62,547 nt of DNA from Gammaproteobacteria bacterium (GTDB lineage: Bacteria; Pseudomonadota; Gammaproteobacteria; UBA6429; Thiohalophilaceae). Of this stretch, positions 25,128-33,513 are shown in pieces; position 1 is the stretch's first letter, and each line of letters starts with the position of its first letter. The stretch spans positions 1 to 62,547 of the forward strand of contig JAPHRJ010000004.1 in the NCBI GenBank assembly GCA_026196045.1. The letters run 5' to 3'. Position numbers and translations under genes: made by a program. The notes beneath the pieces were generated by a model. It ran no database searches. It had not been told where the DNA came from and was given only the letters and a program-made list of their open reading frames with translations.

Positions 25128-25937
25128 GTGACACGCGCAAGCAACATGGGATTAATTCACTTAGATATTGGTTTGCTTGAGCCAAGCAAGTTTCGACCGG
25201 GCAAGGTTCTTCCAACCCCGGCTCCCGCTATTATTGAGTTGGCTAAAAATCAGGGGATCGATAAGTTACCGCAGATCAATGTTCGTCCGTTAGAAGGGAA
25301 GCAACGGTATGAGATATTGACCGGTCTTTTAACCTGGCGCGTTGCACAAATCATTCAAATTTATTCAGTACCGGTGACGGTGCTAGATGATCTCTCAAAT
25401 GAAAATGCAATTGAGTTATTGAAAAACGATAATCCTGAAGGGATAGACGTAATTACAAAAGCTCGGCATATGTCTACTTTGGTTGAAAATCATGGATGCA
25501 CAATAGTTGAAGTCGGGCGTATTTATAATTTATCTCGGACGGAAGCTTCTCACCGAATTCGCTTGCTGAGTTTAGCGGACAAAGTGATTGATATGCTGGC
25601 TCAAGGTGAAATAAAAGTGGGTCATGGCCGAGCGTTGGTCGGGTTAAAAGAATCGGATCAGCTTGCTCTTGCACAACGAATAAGCCGGGAAAAATTAAAT
25701 GTTCGTAAAGTTGAAGATGCGGCAAGAAAATTAAAAAAGGGTATCGTACTCACTAAACCTAAAGCTCCTGAAAAAGATATTAACCATATTCGACTTGAAG
25801 ATGATCTGACCGGCATAGTCGGAAGTAAGGTTAAAATTGATTATCTTCATAGTGGAGGAGGGGATGTTAAAATTCATTTTGATGATCTGGATATTCTTGA
25901 AGGTATATTGGAAAAGTTAGGGTATCAACTAGATTAA
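25128..25937 (+). CDS. Orphan ParB-like protein lacking the GERR motif
   Basis: This is a 269-residue protein with a GTG start at 25128; AAGGAG lies eight bases upstream, whereas nearby ATGs are out of frame or later. It has the ParB layout: LLEPSKFRPGK, then YEILTGLLTWRVAQ where parB has the GxRRxxA nucleotide motif, then DVITKARHMSTLV and a helix-turn-helix (GCTIVEVGRIYNLSRTEASHRIRLL), then KVGHGRALVGL. Loss of the Arg pair suggests it does not bind CTP like ParB. A KorB-like regulatory role, possibly at the palindrome just upstream, is the best guess. Confidence 0.75.
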   Translation: MTRASNMGLIHLDIGLLEPSKFRPGKVLPTPAPAIIELAKNQGIDKLPQINVRPLEGKQRYEILTGLLTWRVAQIIQIYSVPVTVLDDLSNENAIELLKNDNPEGIDVITKARHMSTLVENHGCTIVEVGRIYNLSRTEASHRIRLLSLADKVIDMLAQGEIKVGHGRALVGLKESDQLALAQRISREKLNVRKVEDAARKLKKGIVLTKPKAPEKDINHIRLEDDLTGIVGSKVKIDYLHSGGGDVKIHFDDLDILEGILEKLGYQLD

Positions 25938-26034
25938 TTTATTTGTTATGTAGAAAGAATTGTCTGCCCACCAGAATTCATCAATCTTAAAATCGGCATT
26001 GAAACAAGGCACTGTGAATACAAAAAGGGACGCT

Positions 26035-26469
26035 ATGAAAAAATCTATTCTTATCTTTTTTATTGGTATTCTTCTGTCATTTTCCGCCCTCGCCAAGGAT
26101 CCAGAATACGGTCCTTACCGCGCCCACATTGTTAAAATCAAAGATGGTGACACTATCTTGATCGATGCCCATATCTGGCCAGGATTAACTAAACGGATCA
26201 GCCTGCGATTAGATGGGGTTAACACCCCAGAAAAACGTGGTTCACCTGCTTGTGAAAAAGAAGCCGTAAAGAAAGCAACGGATTTTGTTAAAGCACTGAT
26301 TCAACCGGGTAGTCTGGTCATGGTTAATCACATCCATCCTGGAAAATATGCCAAGCGTGTATTGGGAACACTGGCCATTAATGGGGAGGATTTAGGACAA
26401 CTATTGATACAGGCCGGACATGCAAAGGAATACCATGGCGGACATCGTGATCCGTGGTGTCAGGATTAG
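26035..26469 (+). CDS. Secreted thermonuclease (SNase family)
   Basis: This is a 144-residue protein. I chose the ATG at 26035, with AAAGGGA upstream, because it opens a signal peptide (ILIFFIGILLSFSALA). The SNase fold is clear: VKIKDGDTILID, RLDGVNTPEKRG with catalytic Arg and Glu, and KYAKRVLG with the second Arg. Such nucleases cut DNA and RNA with Ca2+ and are common in conjugative elements, where they may act in the periplasm on incoming or released nucleic acid. It follows the orphan parB-like gene in the same direction. Confidence 0.85.
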   Translation: MKKSILIFFIGILLSFSALAKDPEYGPYRAHIVKIKDGDTILIDAHIWPGLTKRISLRLDGVNTPEKRGSPACEKEAVKKATDFVKALIQPGSLVMVNHIHPGKYAKRVLGTLAINGEDLGQLLIQAGHAKEYHGGHRDPWCQD

Positions 26470-26510
26470 CTTTTGAACATACGGACGATAAAGGAAAGCT
26501 TTACGTCTAT

Positions 26511-26712
26511 TTATTGGGGATCAAAACAAGCTGAGTTGTTGTAATGATTTCTCATAGGCAAGGGATCATTTTTAGGTGTGATTGTTTTTATCTCCAAATG
26601 GGCGAGGGCTTCGCCATAACTTTCTTCATAAGCTTGAGATCCGTTGGGCATGTCGGTGACCGCGATCCTTTTTTTTGCGCCATTTAAATTCATGTGTCTT
26701 GGTTTCAGGCAT
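26511..26712 (-). pseudogene. Small plasmid protein, frame broken at an A8 run
   Basis: A good start (ATG at 26712 with AAGGA eight bases upstream) gives MPETKTHEFKWRKK and then reads out of frame. The continuation RIAVTDMPNG...YEESYGEALAHLEIK up to 26511 is in the next frame. The switch falls at a run of eight A on the minus strand (26669-26676); seven would restore a 66-residue protein. This is either a homopolymer sequencing error, a phase-variable tract or a recent mutation. A downstream ATG at 26693 would give a 60-residue product instead. The function is not recognised. Confidence 0.55.
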
Positions 26713-26758
26713 TGTCGTTTTCCTTCTTGGGTATAAGATTGATAAAAGAAAGAACTGC

Positions 26759-27664
26759 CTAAAGGGCGGTTCCAGTTAACGTCTCCTGTTTCTGGAGACT
26801 GTGCAGGTGATCGATGGCACGTTGTGCATGTGCGGCAGCCGAGAAGATGGCGCGTTTGTCTTCTTTTAAGACTTTGAGCCAGGAGGCGATGTAGGGGGCG
26901 TGGTCGTCTCGGATCTCAGGGGTGATACCTAAATCAGCGGAAAGGAAAGCGGCGCCAAGTTCAGCCACAAGTTCTTCTCGGGCATAGCCTTCGTCACCGA
27001 ATTTCTGATGGTCAAAGTGGCGGTCAAGACGAGAGGGGTGACGGGTCCAGTGGGTTATTTCGTGGGCGAGGGTGGCCACGTAGCTTTGGGCATCATGAAA
27101 GGCTTCGAAGGGTGGGATCTGGATATGGTCGGTACTGATCCTGTAGTAAGCACGGTTCCCACCGTGTTGGATATGTGCGCCAGTATTAGCAAAAAAGTGA
27201 TCGGCGTGTTCGATACGTTGTACGGGATCTCTCACTGGTTCGGCAAGTGCGGTGTAGTGTTCGGGTAGGCCGTCGATTTGGTCGGCATTGAAGACGTTGT
27301 AGGACTTGAGGAAGGGGATCGTCTGTGCTTCTTGTTCACCATCCGCGTTCTCTTCGGTGCGGGTGAAGGTGTTGGCGTAGACAACCAGGGTGCTACGTTC
27401 ACCTTTGCGAACCTGAGCACCCAGTGCTTTGGTTTGTTTGTAGGTGAGCCAGTAGGGTGATGAATAGCCTGCATCGAGGGCGGCTGTCCAGAGCATCAGG
27501 ATGTTGATTCCATTGTAGGGTAGGCCGTTGTGTCGAAGCGGTCGGGTGATACGTCCCGCTGCGTGTTCAGCGTTCCAGGGTTTCATCCAGGGTCGGATAT
27601 TGTTTTCCAGTTCAGAAATGATTTTATTGGTCACGTGTGCGTAAATATCTTTGATTTTAGCCAT
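26759..27664 (-). CDS. ArdC-type antirestriction protein (ssDNA-binding, zincin-like)
   Basis: This is a 301-residue protein from the ATG at 27664 (AGGAGA upstream). The N-terminal ArdC domain binds single-stranded DNA: YAHVTNKIISELENNIRPWMKPW, LPYNGINILMLW, LTYKQTKALGAQVRKGE. The C-terminal domain has a metallopeptidase motif HEITHW, then a downstream acidic motif EELVAELGAAFL. ArdC proteins protect incoming single-stranded plasmid DNA from restriction. Such genes are usually in the leading region, entering the recipient early. It is notable beside a type I and an Mrr restriction system on the same element. Confidence 0.88.
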   Translation of the reverse strand: MAKIKDIYAHVTNKIISELENNIRPWMKPWNAEHAAGRITRPLRHNGLPYNGINILMLWTAALDAGYSSPYWLTYKQTKALGAQVRKGERSTLVVYANTFTRTEENADGEQEAQTIPFLKSYNVFNADQIDGLPEHYTALAEPVRDPVQRIEHADHFFANTGAHIQHGGNRAYYRISTDHIQIPPFEAFHDAQSYVATLAHEITHWTRHPSRLDRHFDHQKFGDEGYAREELVAELGAAFLSADLGITPEIRDDHAPYIASWLKVLKEDKRAIFSAAAHAQRAIDHLHSLQKQETLTGTAL

Positions 27665-27700
27665 TGGGTTTCTCCTTGATCGGTGTTCTGTTTTTGCCGT

Positions 27701-27726
27701 AAAGGGCCGGTTAACACCGACCCTTT
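27701..27726. terminator. Hairpin between two small-operon genes
   Basis: AAAGGG and CCCTTT arms enclose GGTTAACACC in the 67-base gap between the 62-residue gene and ardC on the minus strand. There is no T-run, so it is more likely an attenuator or RNA-stability hairpin than a full terminator. Confidence 0.4.
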
Positions 27727-27731
27727 GCCGT

Positions 27732-27920
27732 TTAGTCTTTCTTGGTTTCTTTCGGGGGCAGCAGGATGATTTCTCCGTTGACGGGTATGGCATTGAGCTT
27801 GATGCGGTATCCGCCCTTTGTGTTCTTCCAGGCCGCGCCGATTTCGTTAAAGAAGCTTTTTTCTCCAGACTTCGTTACAACAAAGGCTTTTAGATCCGGT
27901 TTTGTGTTTGTCTCGCTCAT
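27732..27920 (-). CDS. 62-residue DUF736-like plasmid protein
   Basis: The ATG at 27920 has AGGAGA upstream. The product runs KPDLKAFVVTKSGEKSFFNEIGAAWKNTKGGYRIKL and ends in Lys-rich residues. Short proteins of this pattern (xAxVVTxxGEKxxxxEIGAAWxxxxGxGxxIxLxAxPxxGxIxLxxP) are very common on conjugative plasmids and ICEs beside ardC-like genes. The role is unknown; a beta-rich single domain is likely. It is probably co-transcribed with ardC. Confidence 0.75.
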   Translation of the reverse strand: MSETNTKPDLKAFVVTKSGEKSFFNEIGAAWKNTKGGYRIKLNAIPVNGEIILLPPKETKKD

Positions 27921-28834
27921 CGTGTTTCTCCTGTTTTTAAGTGGGTTGATGTGAATGACGGGGCAGGTAAAGCGTCCCTGGAGACGACGAGTGGAAAGGT
28001 GATGAGAAACGGATGGCGCGGGCCGGAGCGAAGTGACAACACGGGAGTGCACACATCCTTGCCTTGGCCTTGCAGCTCGAAGGACAGGGACTACTGTTTC
28101 GTCCAAATGAACACAGCCATTTTTAAAAAAAGGGGTGATGGGTGAGATGAACTACCGGATCAATGAATGGATCGTAATAACGAAGGTTGGAAGATAAAAA
28201 AGTACAATGAAAGCCTGGTATGGAAAGGAGCAGGGGAGGGCGGTTTAGCCGATGGGTGATTTAGCTAGCCATGCACAGGATAGAAAATAACTGTCCCTGA
28301 AAAAAGATTGAGAAAGACGCAAAGGATCGAGACATGGCCTGTTCAAAAATGGAGACTCAAATATCAAGGAAATGGCGGTATGACTTCTTAACGCAGATGT
28401 GACAGATCAAGATCATGCTTTAAGGGGAGATGTCCCTTTCAGATCAAAAAAACGGTGACAACATGCAGGGAGGGTAGAACGATCATAAAGCAAGTCGGTT
28501 ATAGATGTGTTCAATGGTCATACTGATAGGTTGATGCCAGTTTAGAAAGACAGGGCTCGTGCAGGCATATGGATACAGACAGGGTGATTTAACTGTGTTT
28601 TAGCTTGCTCAGGTTCCTGAGGCTGTAAAGTGCCCACTTTGCTTGATGAACAATAGACTGTAGTGATTGTCGGTGACAAACTCATGTTGAGCCTATTATA
28701 TCAGTGCCAACCACGGCTTTACGGCATTTATTCTCATTCAATTCAGTCACTTGCAGAAAGTGCAAATAGTACGAATATGTACTATAATATTTACTAGTGT
28801 CAATTATGCACTAACCAGCCACGAAGGTATTATT
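27921..28834. other. Non-coding region, no gene seen
   Basis: About 910 bases between the divergently placed 62-residue gene and the Xre antitoxin. The plus strand is rich in G and A with many short GGA/GGG runs and no reading frame with plausible protein content. The right end carries the toxin-antitoxin promoter. It could hold an ssDNA promoter (leading-region element) or small RNA, but no specific structure was recognised. Confidence 0.6.
28767..28788 (+). promoter_or_regulatory. Operator and -10 box of the Xre/RES pair
   Basis: TAGTAC (28767-28772) and GTACTA (28779-28784) form an inverted repeat that overlaps a TATAAT -10 at 28783-28788, about 50 bases before the antitoxin ATG. An Xre-type antitoxin bound here would block its own promoter. 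No good -35 was found. Confidence 0.55.
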
Positions 28835-29230
28835 ATGTCTGTTGCTGCCGTTAAACAGAAGACTGAACACACCGATGCTGAAAAAGCGCAAGCGGGATTG
28901 GCCACGTTTTTTTCCTTTGCCTCAGAGTGGGGATTAACCAATGATCAGCAAATGAACCTGTTAGGTGAACCGGGTCGCACCACCTTTTACAAGTGGAAGC
29001 GGGGAGATATTGGTTCTGTCAGCCGGGACACACTGGACAGGCTGAGTTATCTGGCGGGGATCTATCTTGGGTTAAATGTGATGTTCCGTTCGGATACGGC
29101 TTGCGAGTGGTTACGTAACCCCAATACGAATCCCTTGTTCAATGGGGTTTCACCACTGGATTATATGCTCCGGGGACATTTAACAAATCTGGCGGATGTG
29201 CGCCGGTATATTGATTGGGCAAGAGGGTAA
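28835..29230 (+). CDS. Xre/MbcA/ParS-family antitoxin
   Basis: This is a 131-residue protein from the ATG at 28835 with GAAGG upstream; an earlier Met lies in the promoter. The N-terminal half resembles an Xre helix-turn-helix (QMNLLGEPGRTTFYKWKRGD). The C-terminal half is the toxin-binding DUF2384 domain (PNTNPLFNGVSPLDYMLRG). Its stop TAA overlaps the ATG of the RES-domain toxin. Together they form a type II toxin-antitoxin pair of the MbcTA/ParST kind. Confidence 0.88.
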   Translation: MSVAAVKQKTEHTDAEKAQAGLATFFSFASEWGLTNDQQMNLLGEPGRTTFYKWKRGDIGSVSRDTLDRLSYLAGIYLGLNVMFRSDTACEWLRNPNTNPLFNGVSPLDYMLRGHLTNLADVRRYIDWARG

Positions 29231-29934
29231 TGCCGAAAGCGCAACATCTACCTTCAACCTCCAGGGTGGGTGGAAAACAGTATCGGATCATCTCCACTCA
29301 GTACCCGCCGATCAATGTCTTTGAAACACATACCACCCCAAAAGCGATGGGGGCGTTATGGGATCTGATCGCAGAAACCAATGATCGTTTACTGGAAGAG
29401 GCCGGGGATCTGAACCTGGTACCCGAAGAAGACCGGGTATCGGGTCATGGGGCCACGGTGGTTATGGCGGCCTATACCCATATTGGCCAAAAAGCTCGGT
29501 TTAATGATGAAACCTTTGGGGTGTATTACGCGGGACGATCACAGGAAACCGCCATTCGTGAGACCGTACATCAGCGAGAAATTATTGCCCAGGAAGCCAG
29601 TTTAAGTGCAACTGAATTTAGTATGCGTGTTTATATCGGGACAGTAAAAAAATATCTGCATGATGTGCGAGCACCCAAGTATAAATTTCTCCATGATAAA
29701 AAGCCTAAACCTGAAGACCACCCCAGAGCCCAGGTCTTTGCTCGACAATTGCGGGAAGCCAAATCCTGGGGGTTAGTTTATAACAGTGTTCGTCATGAGG
29801 GAGGGGAGTGTATTGCTGCATTTCGTCTTCCTGCGGTTTCGTTGCCAACGCAAGGCGCACATTTGGTGTATGTCTGGAACGGTAAAAAAATGACAGAGGT
29901 GTATGAGCGTTCAGAACCGATCATTAAATTTTAA
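29230..29934 (+). CDS. RES-domain toxin (NAD+-depleting)
   Basis: This is a 234-residue protein from the ATG at 29230, overlapping the antitoxin stop (TAATG). The RES domain is visible: YRIISTQYPPINVFET, FGVYYAGRSQETAIRETVHQ with Arg/Glu of the active site, and a late YNSVRHEGGECIAAFRLP with Ser. RES toxins such as MbcT and Res degrade NAD+, or ADP-ribosylate targets in ParT. The partner antitoxin precedes it. The pair probably keeps the element in the population. Confidence 0.88.
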   Translation: MPKAQHLPSTSRVGGKQYRIISTQYPPINVFETHTTPKAMGALWDLIAETNDRLLEEAGDLNLVPEEDRVSGHGATVVMAAYTHIGQKARFNDETFGVYYAGRSQETAIRETVHQREIIAQEASLSATEFSMRVYIGTVKKYLHDVRAPKYKFLHDKKPKPEDHPRAQVFARQLREAKSWGLVYNSVRHEGGECIAAFRLPAVSLPTQGAHLVYVWNGKKMTEVYERSEPIIKF

Positions 29935-30247
29935 TGGGTTGTACAGCGGCTTAACGACATAACATACTTGAAAGGAGATATATCAGCTGATGTGGTCTGG
30001 TATTCACACACAGGAAAAAAGGTGTAAACTGGGCGAACAGCACTAAATCTAATTAAAATCGACATAAGCAGCTGATTATATGGAATAAAGTGGACATGGA
30101 TATCAAAAACATCTCATTGCTATTAGTTCTCGACATACCCTATATATGGATGCCTGATTTTGTGGGGGAATGGTTTCGTTAAGTGGTATTTAAAGTACCC
30201 AGTGTCGGTATAATAAAATTGACAGCAAAAATATAAGAATTACCAAG
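29935..30247 (+). other. Intergenic region, no clear gene
   Basis: This 313-base AT-rich gap precedes mrr. A 28-codon frame at 30096-30182 (ATG to TAA) is present but lacks a ribosome site and I do not call it. The gap probably holds the mrr promoter. Confidence 0.55.
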
Positions 30248-31156
30248 ATGCCTATACCTGATTATCAATCCATCATGTTGCCATTGCTAAAATTCGCAAA
30301 TGATGGAAAGGAACATTCCAATCGTGAAGCCATTTCTCTTCTGGCCAAGCAATTTCAATTAACTGATGAAGAACGCAAAGAACTTTTGCCCAGTGGTAAA
30401 CAGGCAACATTTGATAACCGCATGGGTTGGGCAAAAACGTATATGGAAAAAGCAGGGTTGTTAGAAAAGCCTCGTCGTGCTTATTTTAAAATTACCCAAC
30501 GCGGGCAAGATTTATTAGCAACAAAGCTTGAGGTTATTAATATTGCGTTGTTAGAACAATTTGATGAGTTTGTTGAATTTCGTTCGACTAAACATAATAA
30601 AAATAACCAAAAGATACCGACCCGATCTGATTCTACAGAAACACCTGAAGAGTCCTTAGAAACTGCTTACCAATCACTAAGAGATGAATTGAGTGATGAC
30701 ATTCTCAAAGCAATACATCAATGTGCTCCTGACTTTTTTGAGAAACTCGTTGTCGATTTACTAATTAGTATGGGTTATGGCGGTTCAAGGAAAGAAGCAG
30801 GGCAGGCAACCCAATCCACGAACGATGATGGGATTGATGGCATCATAAAAGAAGATCGACTTGGATTGGATACAATTTATTTACAAGCCAAACGTTGGAA
30901 AAATACGGTACATCGACCTGAAATTGATAAATTTATTGGGAGTCTAACGCGCCATCGTGCTCGTAAAGGTGTATTTATAACGACTTCCTACTTCTCTGAT
31001 GGGGCTTATGAGGCAGTTAGAAACCTGGATATGAAAGTTGTATTAATAGATGGTGCTGGGCTTTCTGAATTAATGATTGAACACAATGTTGGCGTTACAC
31101 CAGTAAATAAATACGAAATTAAACGAATGGATACAGATTATTTTATTGAAGAATGA
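30248..31156 (+). CDS. mrr: Mrr-type restriction endonuclease
   Basis: This 302-residue protein has the length of E. coli Mrr (304). The N-terminal winged-helix Mrr_N domain starts IPDYQSIMLPLLKFANDGKEHSNREAI. The C-terminal PD-(D/E)XK nuclease has FFEKLVVDLLISMGYGG, then DDGIDGIIKEDRLGLDTIYLQAKRW with the catalytic Asp and QAK, and HRPEIDKFIGSL. Mrr cuts methylated DNA, so it can attack phage or plasmid DNA modified by foreign methylases. It lies upstream of the type I system, in line with a grouped defence island. Confidence 0.92.
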   Translation: MPIPDYQSIMLPLLKFANDGKEHSNREAISLLAKQFQLTDEERKELLPSGKQATFDNRMGWAKTYMEKAGLLEKPRRAYFKITQRGQDLLATKLEVINIALLEQFDEFVEFRSTKHNKNNQKIPTRSDSTETPEESLETAYQSLRDELSDDILKAIHQCAPDFFEKLVVDLLISMGYGGSRKEAGQATQSTNDDGIDGIIKEDRLGLDTIYLQAKRWKNTVHRPEIDKFIGSLTRHRARKGVFITTSYFSDGAYEAVRNLDMKVVLIDGAGLSELMIEHNVGVTPVNKYEIKRMDTDYFIEE

Positions 31157-31212
31157 AATAGATAAGTTCGTAAATAATAAGTTAACGGAAGATAAATTAT
31201 TAATATTTAATT

Positions 31213-31830
31213 ATGAGGGAAATTAACTTACCTATACCAAATACATACTCACTCACACCTACGATAGATACAAATAGACGTAGTGAGTGGATCGAACAAC
31301 AAGATGGAACATACCTTGTTCCTTTGGGTAATATAGTAAGCCCTGAGAAGGCGAGCGAGATAGAAATGGCGCGCTTGAATGGTGGGAAGATTTTATATGC
31401 TACCACCTCAGTTGAAAGGTTAGTTGATAAAATTTTAATTGAATATTTTATGGGGCCATTTCAGGAGCATGATGAAAAAAGAGTGTTGTTTGAAAATGAC
31501 GTCATTCAATCATCATCTTTTTCTTATAGTTTTAAAAAAGCATTAATAAAAAGAATATTAGATACACATAAACTTCTTAAGGGCGATCATAAAAATAAAT
31601 TAAATAAGTATCTGAAAGATATCATGATATGGAGAAATGCCTTCGCTCATGGTGACATCGAATATAACGATCCGAAAGGGTGTTATATTGAATACTATTC
31701 AGGGGAAAAGAAAAAACTGATTTTGTCAGATGAATATTGGGATAAAGTTGAACACACATTTTCCGGCTGCAATTCATTATTACTAGAATTGACTGAAAAA
31801 CTACAATCTTTATTTAGGCCAACAAACTAA
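31213..31830 (+). CDS. HEPN-domain protein upstream of hsdM
   Basis: This 205-residue, AT-rich gene encodes a mostly helical protein. The motif RNAFAHGDIEY fits the R-x4-H signature of HEPN domains, many of which are RNases in toxin-antitoxin and abortive-infection systems. The preceding helix MIWRN and the phrase ATTSVERLVDKIL are typical of the RiboL-PSP/HEPN class. It lies 24 bases before hsdM in the same direction. It may be a suicidal back-up to restriction or an unrelated passenger. There is no MNT partner nearby. Confidence 0.7.
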   Translation: MREINLPIPNTYSLTPTIDTNRRSEWIEQQDGTYLVPLGNIVSPEKASEIEMARLNGGKILYATTSVERLVDKILIEYFMGPFQEHDEKRVLFENDVIQSSSFSYSFKKALIKRILDTHKLLKGDHKNKLNKYLKDIMIWRNAFAHGDIEYNDPKGCYIEYYSGEKKKLILSDEYWDKVEHTFSGCNSLLLELTEKLQSLFRPTN

Positions 31831-31854
31831 TAATTAGTAGGGTATGAAAATTAA

Positions 31855-33513
31855 ATGCAGTTAGAAGAACAAAAATTTCTCAACGATCTCGATAAAAAAC
31901 TCTGGAATGCGGCTGATAAATTGCGTTCAAACATCGACGCTGCCGAATACAAGCACGTCGTACTCGGCCTGATCTTTCTAAAGTACGTCAGCGATGCCTT
32001 TGTTGAGCGCAAACTACAAATCGAAGAAATGCTCCGTGATGAAAACCATGACTATGGTGTACTACGAGCTAACTACGATTCTGACGAAGAATATGAAGCT
32101 ACCATTCATTATGAACTAGAAATCCGTGACTACTACACCGAGAAAAACGTCTTCTGGGTGCCAGCATTAGCCCGCTGGGAGAATCTGCAAAACAACGCCA
32201 AGGTTGCACCGGGCACTGAAATCGAAATCAAGAACGGCAAAAAGATCACCTACAAATTCACCAGCATTGGCAAACTCATCGACGACGCTCTGGAAGAAAT
32301 CGAAAAGGAAAATCCCAAACTCAAAAACGTGCTCGATAAAAACTACGCCCGCCGCCAGATAGACCCCAACATCCTTGGCCAGCTCATCGACAAAATCGCG
32401 GAGATCCCGTTCCAGCACAAAACCCTGCACGCCAAAGACATCCTCGGCCATGTCTACGAATACTTCCTCGGCCAGTTCGCCCTGAGTGAAGGCAAAAAGG
32501 GCGGCCAATATTACACCCCCAAGGCCATCGTCACTCTCATTGTCGAAATGCTGCAACCCTACAAAGGCCGCGTCTACGACCCCGCCATGGGCTCCGGCGG
32601 ATTCTTCGTATCCAGTGAAAAATTCATCGAAGAACACGAAGGTAAACTGGGCAACATCTCCGTCTACGGCCAGGAATCCAATCCCACTACCTGGCGCTTG
32701 GCGGCGATGAACATGGCCATCCGCGGCATCGACTTCAACTTCGGCGGTGAACCCGCTAATACCTATAGCAACGACAAACACCCTGACCTGCGTGCCGACT
32801 TCGTCATGGCCAACCCGCCTTTCAACATGAAAGAGTGGAACACAGGCGTCAAAGACAATGACCCCCGCTGGCATTACGGCATCCCGCCCCCCGGCAACGC
32901 CAACTTCGCCTGGATGCAACACATGCTTTACCACCTGGCACCCAACGGCAGCATGGGTCTGCTACTCGCCAACGGTTCCATGAGTTCCAACACCAACAAC
33001 GAAGGCGAAATCCGCAAACGCCTGCTTGAAGAAGACCGCGTCGAATGCATGGTTGCGCTTCCCGGTCAACTGTTTACCAACACACAAATCCCCGCGTGCA
33101 TTTGGTTCCTTACCAAAAACAAAAATGCACGTGATAAATTTAGAGACAGAAGCGGTGAAGTTCTCTTCATTGACGCCCGTAATCTGGGCTACATGAAAGA
33201 CCGTGTCCTGCGTGACTTCACACCAGAAGATATAAACAATATTGCTGGCACTTTCCATAATTGGAAAACGGGAGAAGATTACGAAGATGTCGCAGGATAT
33301 TGTAGTTCAGCAAGCCTCGAACAAATAACTAAACACGACTACGTCCTCACTCCGGGTCGTTATGTTGGTGCCCCAGAAGAGGAAGACGACGGCGAACCCT
33401 TCGCAGATAAAATGGCGCGTCTCACCTCGCAACTCAAAGAGCAGTTTGAACAGAGTGACAAACTGGAAGAAGAGATCAAAAAGAATTTGGCAGGGCTAGG
33501 ATATGACCTCTGA
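31855..33513 (+). CDS. hsdM: Type I restriction-modification methylase subunit HsdM
   Basis: This 552-residue protein carries the HsdM N-terminal helical domain (NAADKLRSNIDAAEYKHVVLGLIFLKYVSDAF) and an N6-adenine methylase domain: SAM motif DPAMGSGGFF and catalytic NPPF in FVMANPPFN. Two HsdM plus one HsdS make the sequence-specific methylase; adding two HsdR gives the restriction complex. The gene is GC-richer than its AT-rich upstream neighbour, marking a junction. Its end overlaps hsdS by 11 bases. Confidence 0.96.
   Translation: MQLEEQKFLNDLDKKLWNAADKLRSNIDAAEYKHVVLGLIFLKYVSDAFVERKLQIEEMLRDENHDYGVLRANYDSDEEYEATIHYELEIRDYYTEKNVFWVPALARWENLQNNAKVAPGTEIEIKNGKKITYKFTSIGKLIDDALEEIEKENPKLKNVLDKNYARRQIDPNILGQLIDKIAEIPFQHKTLHAKDILGHVYEYFLGQFALSEGKKGGQYYTPKAIVTLIVEMLQPYKGRVYDPAMGSGGFFVSSEKFIEEHEGKLGNISVYGQESNPTTWRLAAMNMAIRGIDFNFGGEPANTYSNDKHPDLRADFVMANPPFNMKEWNTGVKDNDPRWHYGIPPPGNANFAWMQHMLYHLAPNGSMGLLLANGSMSSNTNNEGEIRKRLLEEDRVECMVALPGQLFTNTQIPACIWFLTKNKNARDKFRDRSGEVLFIDARNLGYMKDRVLRDFTPEDINNIAGTFHNWKTGEDYEDVAGYCSSASLEQITKHDYVLTPGRYVGAPEEEDDGEPFADKMARLTSQLKEQFEQSDKLEEEIKKNLAGLGYDL

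Noticed and set aside
30096-30182. 28-codon frame before mrr
   Set aside because: Too short, no ribosome site and no support.
32167-32934. Long minus-strand frame of 255 codons opposite hsdM
   Set aside because: It lies wholly within the well-supported hsdM gene and arises from its codon pattern; no ribosome site and no recognisable protein.
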